Assembly: GCA_014801985.1 (NCBI GenBank) | Contig: JAAVDD010000013.1 | Span: forward strand, 68,702-132,701 | Direction of reading: 5' to 3' | DNA: 64,000 nt | DNA from: Bacteroides sp. | GTDB lineage: Bacteria; Bacteroidota; Bacteroidia; Bacteroidales; Muribaculaceae | Shown here: positions 39,696 to 48,318 of the stretch, in pieces | How positions within the stretch are numbered: the first letter of the stretch is position 1 | Layout of the letters: every line of letters starts with the position of its first letter | Program-made: the position numbers and the translations under genes | The notes under the pieces: generated by a model | The model's input: only the letters and a program-made list of their open reading frames with translations | What the model was told of the DNA's origin: nothing | Databases searched by the model: none

Positions 39696-39703
39696 CAAAG
39701 ATA
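39696..39703 (-). promoter_or_regulatory. Possible -7 element for the mutase operon
   Basis: The minus strand reads TATCTTTG, a match to TAnnTTTG, about 94 bases before the mutA start. The nearest TTTG upstream is 16 bases away, shorter than the usual 19-20. Confidence 0.4.
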
Positions 39704-39744
39704 TATTTTTTTACATTATCAAAAAAATTTTTCATCGGAAATTT

Positions 39745-40410
39745 TTAAGAAACTAATTCTTTTTCCACGCATCTCATCACTCTTGCCGGGAAATCCTCCA
39801 CCATTTGCATATTGTGTGTAGCCATGACCACAGCTGTACCCTCCTCCGAGAGCCTATGGAGAAGCGATATGATTTGGTAGCCCGTCTGAGGATCGAGATT
39901 ACCGGTGGGTTCATCTGCAAGTATTAGTTCAGGTTTGTTAAGAAGTGCCCTGGCAATAACTATTCGCTGCTGTTCACCTCCGGAAAGCTCATGAGGCATC
40001 TTGTATGCTTTATTCTCCATTCCAACGGCCGTTAACACCTCTTCTATTCTATCCTCGATTAGCGATTTATCACGCCATCCCGTAGCTTGAAGCACAAATC
40101 TCAGATTTGAAAGGGCCGATCTGTCTTGAAGAAGTTGAAAATCCTGAAACACGATGCCAATCTGTCTACGCAAAAAAGGTATCTGACGCTTCTTAAGACT
40201 TAAAAGATCAAAACCAAGCACTTCTGCTTTCTCTCCATTAGGAATAGACACATCAGCATACATAGTTTTCATAAGAGAGCTTTTCCCACTGCCTACTCTT
40301 CCAACGAGGTAACAGAACTCCCCTTTCGAAATACTGAAACTTACATTTTTCATAACAAGCCTATCGGCTCGCTCGATATCCACCTTATTATAATCTATAA
40401 TTTTTTCCAT
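39745..40410 (-). CDS. ABC transporter ATPase, FtsE-like
   Basis: The 221-residue ATPase has Walker A GRVGSGKSS at residues 37-45, signature LSGGEQQR near 140, Walker B LILADEPTGN near 160 and an H-loop in MATHN near 195. The pattern of short ATPase, GKSS-LMK and DPQTG fits FtsE, which with FtsX controls cell-wall hydrolysis at division. No ftsX is adjacent, so the assignment rests on sequence impression. It follows radA by 38 bases and is probably in the same transcript. Confidence 0.85.
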   Translation of the reverse strand: MEKIIDYNKVDIERADRLVMKNVSFSISKGEFCYLVGRVGSGKSSLMKTMYADVSIPNGEKAEVLGFDLLSLKKRQIPFLRRQIGIVFQDFQLLQDRSALSNLRFVLQATGWRDKSLIEDRIEEVLTAVGMENKAYKMPHELSGGEQQRIVIARALLNKPELILADEPTGNLDPQTGYQIISLLHRLSEEGTAVVMATHNMQMVEDFPARVMRCVEKELVS

Positions 40411-40448
40411 TTCTATTTTGAATACGCTATAGTAGATGTATTAGGTAA

Positions 40449-41813
40449 CTATTGAAAGATATGTTGAAATACCTCTTCTACCTTCCCGACTTCAATTATC
40501 TTTATCGAGAAAGTATCTTTTATCCCCTTTAGATTTCCTTTAGGTATGAAGATAGTTTCAAATCCCAGTTTCTGCGCCTCTGTCACCCTCTGCTCTATCC
40601 GAGTCACTGTTCGAATCTCTCCGGAAAGGCCTACTTCACCGGCAAAGACTGTGCTCCTGGGAATAGATATATCAAAATTAGATGACATTATAGCTGCAAT
40701 TACAGCCATATCAAGAGCCGGATCAACCACTTTTAAACCTCCGGCAATATTCAGGAACACATCTTTTTGTGAAAGTTTGAACCTCGCTCTCTTTTCAAGC
40801 ACGGCAAGAAGCATATTGAGCCGACGCTGATCAAAGCCCGTCACAGAACGTTGAGGAGTGCCGTAGGCAGCAGAAGAGACCAGAGCCTGCACTTCCACCA
40901 TAAAAGGCCGGATTCCTTCAATCGTGACGCCAATAGAGATTCCACTCATCTCCTCATCTCTATTTTCTGAGAGAAGCATTTCAGAGGGGTTCTTAACCTC
41001 CTTTAATCCGCGTTGCACCATCTCATAAATTCCGATTTCATTAGTGGAACCGAATCTGTTCTTTATACCTCTCAAAATACGGTAAAGATACTGACGATCA
41101 CCCTCGAATTGCAATACCGTATCGACAATATGTTCAAGGACCTTCGGACCCGCTATAGCACCATCCTTGTTTATGTGTCCGACAAGAATAACCGGCACCC
41201 CACTCTCCTTTGCATAACGGAGTAACGATGCTGCACATTCTCTCACCTGTGATACCGATCCGGCAGCAGATTCAATATCGGAAGAGAAAATCGTCTGAAT
41301 CGAATCCACCACAATCAACTGAGGCTCGATATTCTCAATCTGCGTGAAGATATTGTCAAGTTGTGTCTCACATAAAATATATGTATCATCAGAAATCTTT
41401 CCCAAACGATCAGCTCGCAATTTCAACTGAGCTGCGCTCTCCTCCCCTGATATATATAGAATCTTGCGGTTTCGGATAGAGAGTATGTTTTGTAAAAGGA
41501 GAGTTGACTTTCCTATGCCGGGTTCCCCTCCAATTAACGTAAGGGACCCGGCCACGAGACCGCCTCCCAATACTCTGTTAAGCTCTCCCGAAGGCATTTT
41601 TATTCTTGTCTCCTCTTTAATCTCTATTTCCGACAGTTTAACCGGCTTTGAACTCTTTACAAGACCTTTCTTTCCTCCCTTACCTTTGGAACTACTCACC
41701 TTCTCCTCAACAAAGGTGTTCCATTCTCCACAGCCGGGACACTTCCCAAGCCACTTGGGACTTTCATATCCACACGAACTGCAAAACCACACTGTCTTTG
41801 TCTTTGTTGCCAC
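40449..41813 (-). CDS. radA: DNA repair protein RadA
   Basis: The 454-residue protein has an N-terminal zinc finger (Cys 11, 14, 25 and 28 in CSSCGYESPKWLGKCPGC). A RecA-like ATPase follows with Walker A GGEPGIGKSTLLLQ near residue 93. The RadA-specific KNRFG motif is in RGIKNRFGSTNEIG near residue 250. A Lon-protease-like C-terminal domain completes it. RadA helps branch migration of recombination intermediates. Confidence 0.97.
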   Translation of the reverse strand: MATKTKTVWFCSSCGYESPKWLGKCPGCGEWNTFVEEKVSSSKGKGGKKGLVKSSKPVKLSEIEIKEETRIKMPSGELNRVLGGGLVAGSLTLIGGEPGIGKSTLLLQNILSIRNRKILYISGEESAAQLKLRADRLGKISDDTYILCETQLDNIFTQIENIEPQLIVVDSIQTIFSSDIESAAGSVSQVRECAASLLRYAKESGVPVILVGHINKDGAIAGPKVLEHIVDTVLQFEGDRQYLYRILRGIKNRFGSTNEIGIYEMVQRGLKEVKNPSEMLLSENRDEEMSGISIGVTIEGIRPFMVEVQALVSSAAYGTPQRSVTGFDQRRLNMLLAVLEKRARFKLSQKDVFLNIAGGLKVVDPALDMAVIAAIMSSNFDISIPRSTVFAGEVGLSGEIRTVTRIEQRVTEAQKLGFETIFIPKGNLKGIKDTFSIKIIEVGKVEEVFQHIFQ

Positions 41814-41832
41814 TTTACTCTATATTTATCCA

Positions 41833-41840
41833 CAAAATTA
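41833..41840 (-). promoter_or_regulatory. Possible -7 element for radA
   Basis: The minus strand reads TAATTTTG, fitting TAnnTTTG, about 20 bases before the radA ATG. No -33 box is visible at 19-21 bases. Confidence 0.4.
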
Positions 41841-41880
41841 ATTAAATTCTTTGAACTTTAACTATTTTTTCCTTCCTTTC

Positions 41881-41911
41881 TTGGCAGTTTCGTTTTTTAA
41901 GATTATATTTG
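41881..41911 (+). promoter_or_regulatory. Promoter for serC-serA
   Basis: TTGG (41881-41884), 19 bases, then TATATTTG (41904-41911). The layout is the same as at ppdK. A leader of about 90 bases follows and contains two tiny ATG frames of 5 and 6 codons. Confidence 0.7.
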
Positions 41912-42004
41912 CCTCAGAAATGGCAGACAGCCTTTGAAAAAAATCCTGTTGCCTAAGGAATCTGACCATGAAAACTAAAATTTTATAAAAAACCAATTAA
42001 AGTC

Positions 42005-43072
42005 ATGAAGAAACATAACTTCTATGCAGGGCCGAGCATCCTGAGCCCTTACACAATTCAGAAGACTGCTGATGCAGTTCTTAACTTTGCCGACACCGGC
42101 CTTTCAGTGCTGGAGGTGTCCCACCGCAGCAAGGAGTTCCAGGCTGTCGTGGATGAGGCTCAGGCTCTGACCAAGGAGCTTCTCCAGCTCCCCGAAGACT
42201 ACCACGTTCTCTTCCTCGGTGGCGGTGCTTCACTCCAGTTCTGTATGGTGCCTTTCAACCTTCTTGAGAAAAAGGCAGCCTATATCAACACCGGTACATG
42301 GGCTACCAATGCTATCAAAGAGGCCCGTATTTTCGGTGAAGTAGAGGTGCTCGCTTCTTCGGAAGATACAAAATTCAACTATATACCCAAGGATTTCACA
42401 ATTCCTTCAGATGTTGATTACTTCCACTTCACATCCAACAACACAATCTACGGAACTGAAATCCGTCATGATTTCGACTCTCCCGTTCCTGTGGTATGCG
42501 ATATGTCGTCGGATATCTTCTCTCGTGAATTCGATCCCACAAAATATGGCTTGATCTATGCAGGCGCTCAAAAGAATCTTGCTCCTTCAGGTGTGACTAT
42601 CGTTATCGTTAAGGAATCTCTTCTGGGTCATGTAAGCCGTCCTATTCCCACAATGTTAGACTATCGCACCCACATCAAGAAAGGGTCGATGTTCAATACT
42701 CCTCCGGTGCTCCCGATTTTCTCCGCACTCCAGACTCTCCGTTTTTATAAGGAGCAGGGCGGTGTGAAGGCAATGGAAAAGATGGATATGGATAAGGCTG
42801 CCCTTCTCTACGATGCAATCGACTCCAGCAAGATCTTCGTGGGCACTGTCGCTGAAGAGGACCGTTCAATTATGAATGTATGCTTCGTAATGAAACCTGA
42901 CTACGCAGAGCTTGAAAAAGACTTCATGGAATTTGCAACCTCCAAGGGTATTGTTGGAATCAAGGGTCACAGATCTGTCGGTGGATTCAGAGCGTCACTC
43001 TACAATGCTCTTCCTATCGAGAGTGTGAAGGTGCTTGTAGATGCAATGAAAGAGTTTGAAGCTAAACATTAA
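42005..43072 (+). CDS. serC: Phosphoserine aminotransferase
   Basis: The 355-residue PLP enzyme makes phosphoserine from phosphohydroxypyruvate and glutamate. It starts [13 protein letters not shown], the usual SerC opening. The PLP-binding Lys lies in [13 protein letters not shown] near residue 189. The C-terminal [17 protein letters not shown] is the substrate-binding Arg segment. It is followed by serA after 62 bases, the normal Bacteroidales pairing. Confidence 0.97.
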   Translation: MKKHNFYAGPSILSPYTIQKTADAVLNFADTGLSVLEVSHRSKEFQAVVDEAQALTKELLQLPEDYHVLFLGGGASLQFCMVPFNLLEKKAAYINTGTWATNAIKEARIFGEVEVLASSEDTKFNYIPKDFTIPSDVDYFHFTSNNTIYGTEIRHDFDSPVPVVCDMSSDIFSREFDPTKYGLIYAGAQKNLAPSGVTIVIVKESLLGHVSRPIPTMLDYRTHIKKGSMFNTPPVLPIFSALQTLRFYKEQGGVKAMEKMDMDKAALLYDAIDSSKIFVGTVAEEDRSIMNVCFVMKPDYAELEKDFMEFATSKGIVGIKGHRSVGGFRASLYNALPIESVKVLVDAMKEFEAKH

Positions 43073-43134
43073 AATTCAATCATAAGGTTGCGGGGATACA
43101 CATTCCTGCAGCCTTATTCTTTATAAAAGGAATT

Positions 43135-44058
43135 ATGAAAATATTAGTTTTCACTGAAAAGCCTTTCGCTCCGGCAGCTATCAAGGCAATAGAACAGACC
43201 ATCAATGCCTCCGGCAATGATATGAAACTCGTAGAAGGCGGCACTCGTGAGGATTTCCTTGCTGCCATGCCCGGTGTGAGCGGACTTATCGTCAGAAGCG
43301 ACAAAGTGGATGCAGCCATCATGGATGCAGCGAAAGGGGATTTAAAGGTGATTGTTCGTGCTGGCGCAGGTTACGATAATATTGATCTTGAGGCCGCTTC
43401 AGAACGCAAGATATGCGTTATGAATACTCCGGGACAGAATTCCAACGCTGTCGCCGAACTCGTGTTCGGAATGATTGTGATGATGTGTCGTAATCAGTAT
43501 AATGGCAAATCAGGTTCTGAACTTCGTGGCAAATCTCTCGGTATATATGCTTACGGTCAGGTAGGTCGTAATGTTGCTCGTATTGCCAAGGGATTCGACA
43601 TGAAGATTGAAGCGCTCGATAAGTTTGTAGACGATGTCGTAATGGAGGCAGATGGAGTTAAACCGGTTCACGATGTAGAACGCCTTTTCTCTGATAATGA
43701 CTTCGTTTCATTGCACATTCCTGCAACCGCTGAAACACGTAAATCCATCGGTTATGATCTGGTTATGAAAATGCCGAAGAATGGTGTGCTTATCAACACA
43801 GCCCGCAAGGAAGTGATTGATGAAGAAGGCTTGATGAAAGCTCTCGAAGAGCGTCCAGACCTTCGTTATGTTTCCGATATCAAGCCCGACACTGCCGAGG
43901 AATTTGAAAAGAAATTCGCAGCACGTGTATTCTTCACTCCCAAGAAAATGGGTGCACAGACTGCTGAAGCAAATTTCAATGCCGGCGTAGCAGCGGCCGA
44001 ACAGGTGATTGCATATCTAAAAGATGGCTGGGACAAATATCAGGTGAATAAATTCTAA
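43135..44058 (+). CDS. serA: Phosphoglycerate dehydrogenase (short form)
   Basis: The 307-residue D-2-hydroxyacid dehydrogenase lacks the C-terminal ACT domain of longer SerA forms. The NAD motif GIYAYGQVGRNVARIAKG is near residue 140, and the catalytic Arg is in INTARKEVID. Where most of the superfamily has the catalytic His in TPHIGG, this protein has TPKKMGAQT near residue 267. I recall that the Entamoeba-type PGDH also has Lys there. Pairing with serC supports a role in serine synthesis. Confidence 0.93.
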   Translation: MKILVFTEKPFAPAAIKAIEQTINASGNDMKLVEGGTREDFLAAMPGVSGLIVRSDKVDAAIMDAAKGDLKVIVRAGAGYDNIDLEAASERKICVMNTPGQNSNAVAELVFGMIVMMCRNQYNGKSGSELRGKSLGIYAYGQVGRNVARIAKGFDMKIEALDKFVDDVVMEADGVKPVHDVERLFSDNDFVSLHIPATAETRKSIGYDLVMKMPKNGVLINTARKEVIDEEGLMKALEERPDLRYVSDIKPDTAEEFEKKFAARVFFTPKKMGAQTAEANFNAGVAAAEQVIAYLKDGWDKYQVNKF

Positions 44059-44081
44059 AATATATTCCCATACAAATTAAT

Positions 44082-44115
44082 AAAAGCCGCTGTCGTAAGA
44101 GATAGCGGCTTTTTA
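44082..44115 (+). terminator. Terminator after serA
   Basis: AAAAGCCGCT (44082-44091) pairs with AGCGGCTTTT across a TC/GA extension, and the 3' arm runs into Ts. Transcription from serC-serA should stop here. Confidence 0.85.
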
Positions 44116-44130
44116 AGGTTCCTTCTAATA

Positions 44131-44166
44131 TAAAAAACAAAAGCGGAGATTCTTCGATCTTCGCTT
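44131..44166 (-). terminator. Terminator after folE
   Basis: On the minus strand AAGCGAAGAT (44166-44157) pairs with ATCTCCGCTT (44150-44141) around a 6-base loop and is followed by a T-rich run (44140-44131). Confidence 0.8.
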
Positions 44167-44191
44167 AAATTCATTCTAATAATTATGATTT

Positions 44192-44773
44192 TCAAGAAAT
44201 CATGCGCATAAATTCCATTCTCAGAGAAGGATCTTTAGCAAACTCCCCACAATATTCATAAGTCACTGTAGCGGAATCTTGCTTCTCCACGCCTCTCATC
44301 TTCATACAGAGATGTTCTCCTTCACAAGCTACAATCACACCCTTGGTAGGCATTGCTTCGGCAAGCAGATTACATACCTGAGCCGTGAGCCTTTCTTGGA
44401 CTTGTAAACGACGAGCAAAGTTATCTACTATACGTGCCAACTTAGAAAGACCTATTATTTTCCCATCAGGTATATAGCCAATAGAAATTTTTCCAAAGAA
44501 AGGCAATATATGATGTTCACAAGTACTATAGAACTCAATATCCTTCACTACCACCATCTGGGAACCACAATGCTCAAACACAGCCTGACGAGCAACCTTA
44601 AAAGGATCCTGGCGATAGCCGGATGTTATATCCAACATTGCCTTAGCCGCTCTGACGGGGGTCTTTTTAAGTCCTTCCCTTTCAGGATCCTCTCCTATAA
44701 GACGAAGGATAGCTTCATAATGCGAAGCTATCTCCTCAACAAGTTTTTCATCATGTTCAGTTTTTCTTCCCAT
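44192..44773 (-). CDS. folE: GTP cyclohydrolase I
   Basis: The 193-residue enzyme opens the GTP ring in the first step of folate/pterin synthesis. The family motif STCEHHILPFFGKISIGYIP (zinc-binding Cys and His) is near residue 84. The second zinc Cys is in VACEGEHLCMKMRGV near residue 150. It is the last gene of the tpiA-SPOR-folE unit, followed by a terminator. Confidence 0.97.
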   Translation of the reverse strand: MGRKTEHDEKLVEEIASHYEAILRLIGEDPEREGLKKTPVRAAKAMLDITSGYRQDPFKVARQAVFEHCGSQMVVVKDIEFYSTCEHHILPFFGKISIGYIPDGKIIGLSKLARIVDNFARRLQVQERLTAQVCNLLAEAMPTKGVIVACEGEHLCMKMRGVEKQDSATVTYEYCGEFAKDPSLRMEFMRMIS

Positions 44774-44787
44774 TATGCATTAACAAT

Positions 44788-45327
44788 TTATTTTATTACG
44801 ACAATTTCACTATTGACAACTCTCATCTCTCCTGCAAAAGCCGGGAACGCTCTCTTTAGTTCCACCAATGCAGCCGCAGCCTCCTTTTGAGTCTGGAAAT
44901 TTCCAACGCGACAATACCAATTGGGGGAATGAGAGAATGTGTAGACCTGTCCCCTATATTTGGGGAAACGTGCAGAAATTGCATTGGCACGCATTTTCAC
45001 TCTCGACTCAAGTGTGTTTTGATTCCGACCATCAGCGAAAACCTGTACCCTGAATCCGCGGATCTTATTTATCCCAGGCTTCAGATTGGGTTGACGCTTC
45101 ACTTCGACATTCTTTTTTGGAGCAGTCGGAGGCGATACTAACAGATGAAGTATATCCGATGGAATCTCAATCTCAACGTTTCCACCGGATGCGGTCTCGA
45201 TTCTTTCAATCACATTCGAAGAGACATGAGTATCTTCCGAAGATGAAACAGACTGAGCCGCAGCCGTGAGCGGATTGCCCAAAGCTGCGACCAGTATAGA
45301 TCTGATGATAATTGCTTTAAATCTCAA
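44788..45327 (-). CDS. SPOR domain protein, exported
   Basis: The 179-residue protein has an N-terminal signal-like segment (IIIRSILVAALGNPLTAAAQ) and a linker. A C-terminal SPOR domain starts at KIRGFRVQVFADGRNQ near residue 90 and ends with strands such as WYCRVGNFQTQKEAA. SPOR domains bind glycan strands lacking stem peptides at division sites. It lies between tpiA and folE with short gaps, an arrangement I recall from other Bacteroidales. Confidence 0.88.
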   Translation of the reverse strand: MRFKAIIIRSILVAALGNPLTAAAQSVSSSEDTHVSSNVIERIETASGGNVEIEIPSDILHLLVSPPTAPKKNVEVKRQPNLKPGINKIRGFRVQVFADGRNQNTLESRVKMRANAISARFPKYRGQVYTFSHSPNWYCRVGNFQTQKEAAAALVELKRAFPAFAGEMRVVNSEIVVIK

Positions 45328-45351
45328 TGATTCAATAGTGTGAAAAGGTGA

Positions 45352-46104
45352 TTAAAATGCCTCGATTATGCCGAGGAAGGAATCAGCCTGAAGTGCTGCT
45401 CCTCCAATCAAGCCACCATCCACATCTGGTTTAGCAAACAGTTCCTTTGCATTTGAGGGCTTGCAGCTTCCACCATAAAGGATACTTGTGTTGTCAGCAA
45501 CCTCTTTGCCATACTTATCCTCGATCACCTTACGGATGTGTGCGTGCATATCCTGAGCCTGCTCCGCAGTGGCAGTCTTTCCTGTTCCGATTGCCCAAAC
45601 AGGTTCATATGCAATTACAACCTTGCCGAAGTCTTCGGGAGAAAGCTCGAAAAGTGCTTCTACCTGACCTTTGACAACATCATTGTAAGAACCATTCTCA
45701 CGCTCCTCAAGCACCTCACCTACACAGAATATAGGCTTGAGATCATTAGCCAAAGCAAGTTTGGTCTTTGCGAGAAGCTGCTCGTTATTCTCCCCAAAAT
45801 ACTGACGACGCTCGCTGTGGCCAAGTATTACATACTCAGCACCTGTAGATTTCACCATAGGTGCGCTGACCTCACCGGTATAAGCACCTTTCTCATGCTC
45901 TGAGCAGTTTTCTGCACCAAGCTTTACGAGTTCATTCTCAAGAACAGCATTTACGCTGGTGAGGTGAGTGAAGGGTACACACACGATTACCTCGCAGTTG
46001 ACATCCTTCCCTTTAAGAAGGGTGTTGATTTCGTTTGCCAACTCTACACCCTCATCCAGGGTGGTATTCATTTTCCAGTTACCTGCTACAATATTCTTTC
46101 TCAT
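45352..46104 (-). CDS. tpiA: Triosephosphate isomerase
   Basis: This is a 250-residue glycolytic enzyme. Active-site residues are visible: Lys in AGNWKMN (residue 11), His in [12 protein letters not shown] near residue 96, and Glu in [14 protein letters not shown] near residue 170. The phosphate loop [10 protein letters not shown] is near 210. It starts a three-gene unit with the SPOR and folE genes and has a well-matching promoter just upstream. Confidence 0.98.
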   Translation of the reverse strand: MRKNIVAGNWKMNTTLDEGVELANEINTLLKGKDVNCEVIVCVPFTHLTSVNAVLENELVKLGAENCSEHEKGAYTGEVSAPMVKSTGAEYVILGHSERRQYFGENNEQLLAKTKLALANDLKPIFCVGEVLEERENGSYNDVVKGQVEALFELSPEDFGKVVIAYEPVWAIGTGKTATAEQAQDMHAHIRKVIEDKYGKEVADNTSILYGGSCKPSNAKELFAKPDVDGGLIGGAALQADSFLGIIEAF

Positions 46105-46122
46105 TTTTCTTGGATTTTAGTG

Positions 46123-46154
46123 CAAAGTTAACCTATTTATTTCGTCTGAGCAAA
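46123..46154 (-). promoter_or_regulatory. Promoter for tpiA
   Basis: On the minus strand TTTG (46154-46151) is followed after 20 bases by TAACTTTG (46130-46123). Both boxes are exact. The leader would be about 15 bases. Confidence 0.75.
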
Positions 46155-46169
46155 TATTTCCATTCTTAT

Positions 46170-46200
46170 TTTGTTTTTTTTCCTAAATATGCTATATTTG
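46170..46200 (+). promoter_or_regulatory. Promoter for uvrB, almost touching the start codon
   Basis: TTTG (46170-46173), 19 bases, then TATATTTG (46193-46200), exact at both boxes. The uvrB ATG begins at 46206, so the predicted start near 46204 leaves virtually no leader. Confidence 0.78.
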
Positions 46201-46205
46201 CAAGT

Positions 46206-48302
46206 ATGGATTTTCAGATTACAAGTGACTATGTGCCTACCGGTGACCAGCCGGAAGCAATCCGCGAACTTTCTGCCGGCGTGGAGGAAGGGTTGAAACA
46301 TCAGACCCTCCTTGGTGTAACAGGTTCGGGTAAGACCTTCACTATGGCTAATGTAATTCAGCAAGTGAAGCGCCCTACCCTTATTCTCTCCCACAACAAG
46401 ACGTTGGCCGCACAGCTATATTCGGAATTCAAAAGCTTTTTTCCGGAGAATTCAGTTCAATATTTTGTCAGCTACTACGACTACTATCAGCCGGAAGCAT
46501 ATATTCCCTCTTCCGATAAATATATTGAAAAGGATCTAATGATCAACGAGCAGATAGAGAAGCTTCGACTCTCCACTGTCGCCGCATTATTATCCGGGCG
46601 AAGAGATGTGGTCGTTGTTTCGAGCGTTAGCTGCATATATGGTATGGGAAATCCGGAAGATTTCTCACAGACGGTGATAAATATTAAGGTAGGTCAAAGA
46701 ATCTCACGTAATGCGTTCCTACGTCGGCTCGTAGACTCTTTATACAGCCGTACTGAAATTGACCTTAACCACGGACAATTTCGGGTAAAGGGAGATACTG
46801 TTGACATCATGTTGTCGTTTGAGGACATACAGCTAAGAGTCACGTTCTGGGGAGATGAAATTGAAAAGATTCAGACAGTGGACCCTCTTTCAGGAGGTGT
46901 GCTCTCAAATATGGATGGATTCAATATATATCCGGCCAATATATTCGTATCGTCAAAGGAAAGAACGGCATCAGCTGTAGATAATATTGCGGTGGATCTT
47001 GGAACGCAATGCGATTTCTTCATACGCGAAGGGAAGCTTCTTGAAGCAGAGAGACTCCGCGAAAGAGTCACTTATGATCTGGAAATGATTAAGGAGTTGG
47101 GACATTGCAGTGGCATTGAGAATTATTCCAGATATTTCGACGGCCGTGAACCGGGTATGCGTCCTTTCTGCCTCCTCGATTATTTCCCGAAGGATTATCT
47201 CACTATAATAGATGAGAGTCATGTCACCCTTCCCCAAATACGTGGGATGAATGGCGGAGACCTTTCCAGAAAGATGAATCTTGTAGAATATGGCTTCCGT
47301 CTTCCTGCGGCAATTGACAACCGTCCTTTGAAGTTTGATGAATTTGAGAAACTCACTAATCAAGTGATATACGTAAGCGCCACGCCGGGGGATTATGAAC
47401 TTCAGCAGACGGAAGGTGTGTTCACAGAACAAGTGATTCGTCCTACCGGACTTCTTGATCCGGAAATAGAAATCAGACCTACAATGAACCAGATAGATGA
47501 TCTGATGGATGAGATTCAGGAACGCATCGAGAAGGATGAGCGCGTATTGGTGACCACTCTTACCAAAAGAATGGCAGAAGAACTTGATGCCCATCTGCGT
47601 AAATGGGGAGTAAATAGTGCATATATCCATAGCGATGTAGATACTCTTGAGAGAATCCGGATTCTGGAGGATTTGCGTCAAGGAGTTTATGATGTCCTCA
47701 TTGGAGTCAATCTCCTCCGTGAAGGCCTCGACCTCCCTCAGGTGAGTCTTGTTGCAATACTTGATGCTGACAAGGAGGGCTTTCTGCGCAATCATAGGTC
47801 TCTGACCCAGACTGCAGGACGTGCGGCACGTAATGTAAACGGCAAGGTAATCATGTATGCTGATAAGATTACCGACAGCATGCAAAAAACAATTGACGAG
47901 ACAGAACGTCGGCGAGCAAAACAGATGCAATATAATGAAGAAAATGGTATTGTTCCAACTCCTATTGTAAAGAAATCTTCAGGGAAAGAGCTTCTCGAAA
48001 TTTATGGAGAAGATGCAATAGAGAAAGAGACTCCTACTCGTCTTTCCCGCCAGGAGCCAAAAATCCGAAAGCAAAAGGAGACAGCAAAGAAAGCTCCCAG
48101 ACCTTATATCGAAGAAGAGCATACAACGACAATGGCTGCAGATCCTGTTGTGGAATATATGTCGCAAGAGGAGCTTAAGCATCAAGCTGACAGGCTACAG
48201 AAAGATATGATAAAAGCGGCTAAGAATATGGACTTCATTGAAGCAGCGCGACTTAGAGATGAACTTCTTAAAATGCGTGAACTTATTTCAGAGCCTGCCT
48301 GA
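46206..48302 (+). CDS. uvrB: Excinuclease ABC subunit B
   Basis: I start at ATG 46206 (MDFQITSDYVPTGDQPEAI), the normal UvrB opening, giving 698 residues. The frame is open further left, but that stretch overlaps the divergent tpiA gene and promoter. Walker A GVTGSGKTFTMANV is near residue 38. The beta-hairpin segment SYYDYYQPEAYIPSSDKYIE is near 93. Helicase motif VI-like QTAGRAARNVNGKV and a C-terminal UVR motif (AKNMDFIEAARLRDELLKM) complete it. It is read on into ygiQ. Confidence 0.97.
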   Translation: MDFQITSDYVPTGDQPEAIRELSAGVEEGLKHQTLLGVTGSGKTFTMANVIQQVKRPTLILSHNKTLAAQLYSEFKSFFPENSVQYFVSYYDYYQPEAYIPSSDKYIEKDLMINEQIEKLRLSTVAALLSGRRDVVVVSSVSCIYGMGNPEDFSQTVINIKVGQRISRNAFLRRLVDSLYSRTEIDLNHGQFRVKGDTVDIMLSFEDIQLRVTFWGDEIEKIQTVDPLSGGVLSNMDGFNIYPANIFVSSKERTASAVDNIAVDLGTQCDFFIREGKLLEAERLRERVTYDLEMIKELGHCSGIENYSRYFDGREPGMRPFCLLDYFPKDYLTIIDESHVTLPQIRGMNGGDLSRKMNLVEYGFRLPAAIDNRPLKFDEFEKLTNQVIYVSATPGDYELQQTEGVFTEQVIRPTGLLDPEIEIRPTMNQIDDLMDEIQERIEKDERVLVTTLTKRMAEELDAHLRKWGVNSAYIHSDVDTLERIRILEDLRQGVYDVLIGVNLLREGLDLPQVSLVAILDADKEGFLRNHRSLTQTAGRAARNVNGKVIMYADKITDSMQKTIDETERRRAKQMQYNEENGIVPTPIVKKSSGKELLEIYGEDAIEKETPTRLSRQEPKIRKQKETAKKAPRPYIEEEHTTTMAADPVVEYMSQEELKHQADRLQKDMIKAAKNMDFIEAARLRDELLKMRELISEPA

Positions 48303-48318
48303 GCGAAATATCAATGAT

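Noticed and set aside
46035..46205. An upstream extension of uvrB by 57 codons
   Set aside because: It overlaps tpiA and both promoters and reads as low-complexity Phe/Ser/Tyr. The normal UvrB start is at 46206.
46971..47930. A 319-codon frame on the minus strand opposite uvrB
   Set aside because: It is complementary to conserved UvrB helicase motifs and its translation shows no domain.
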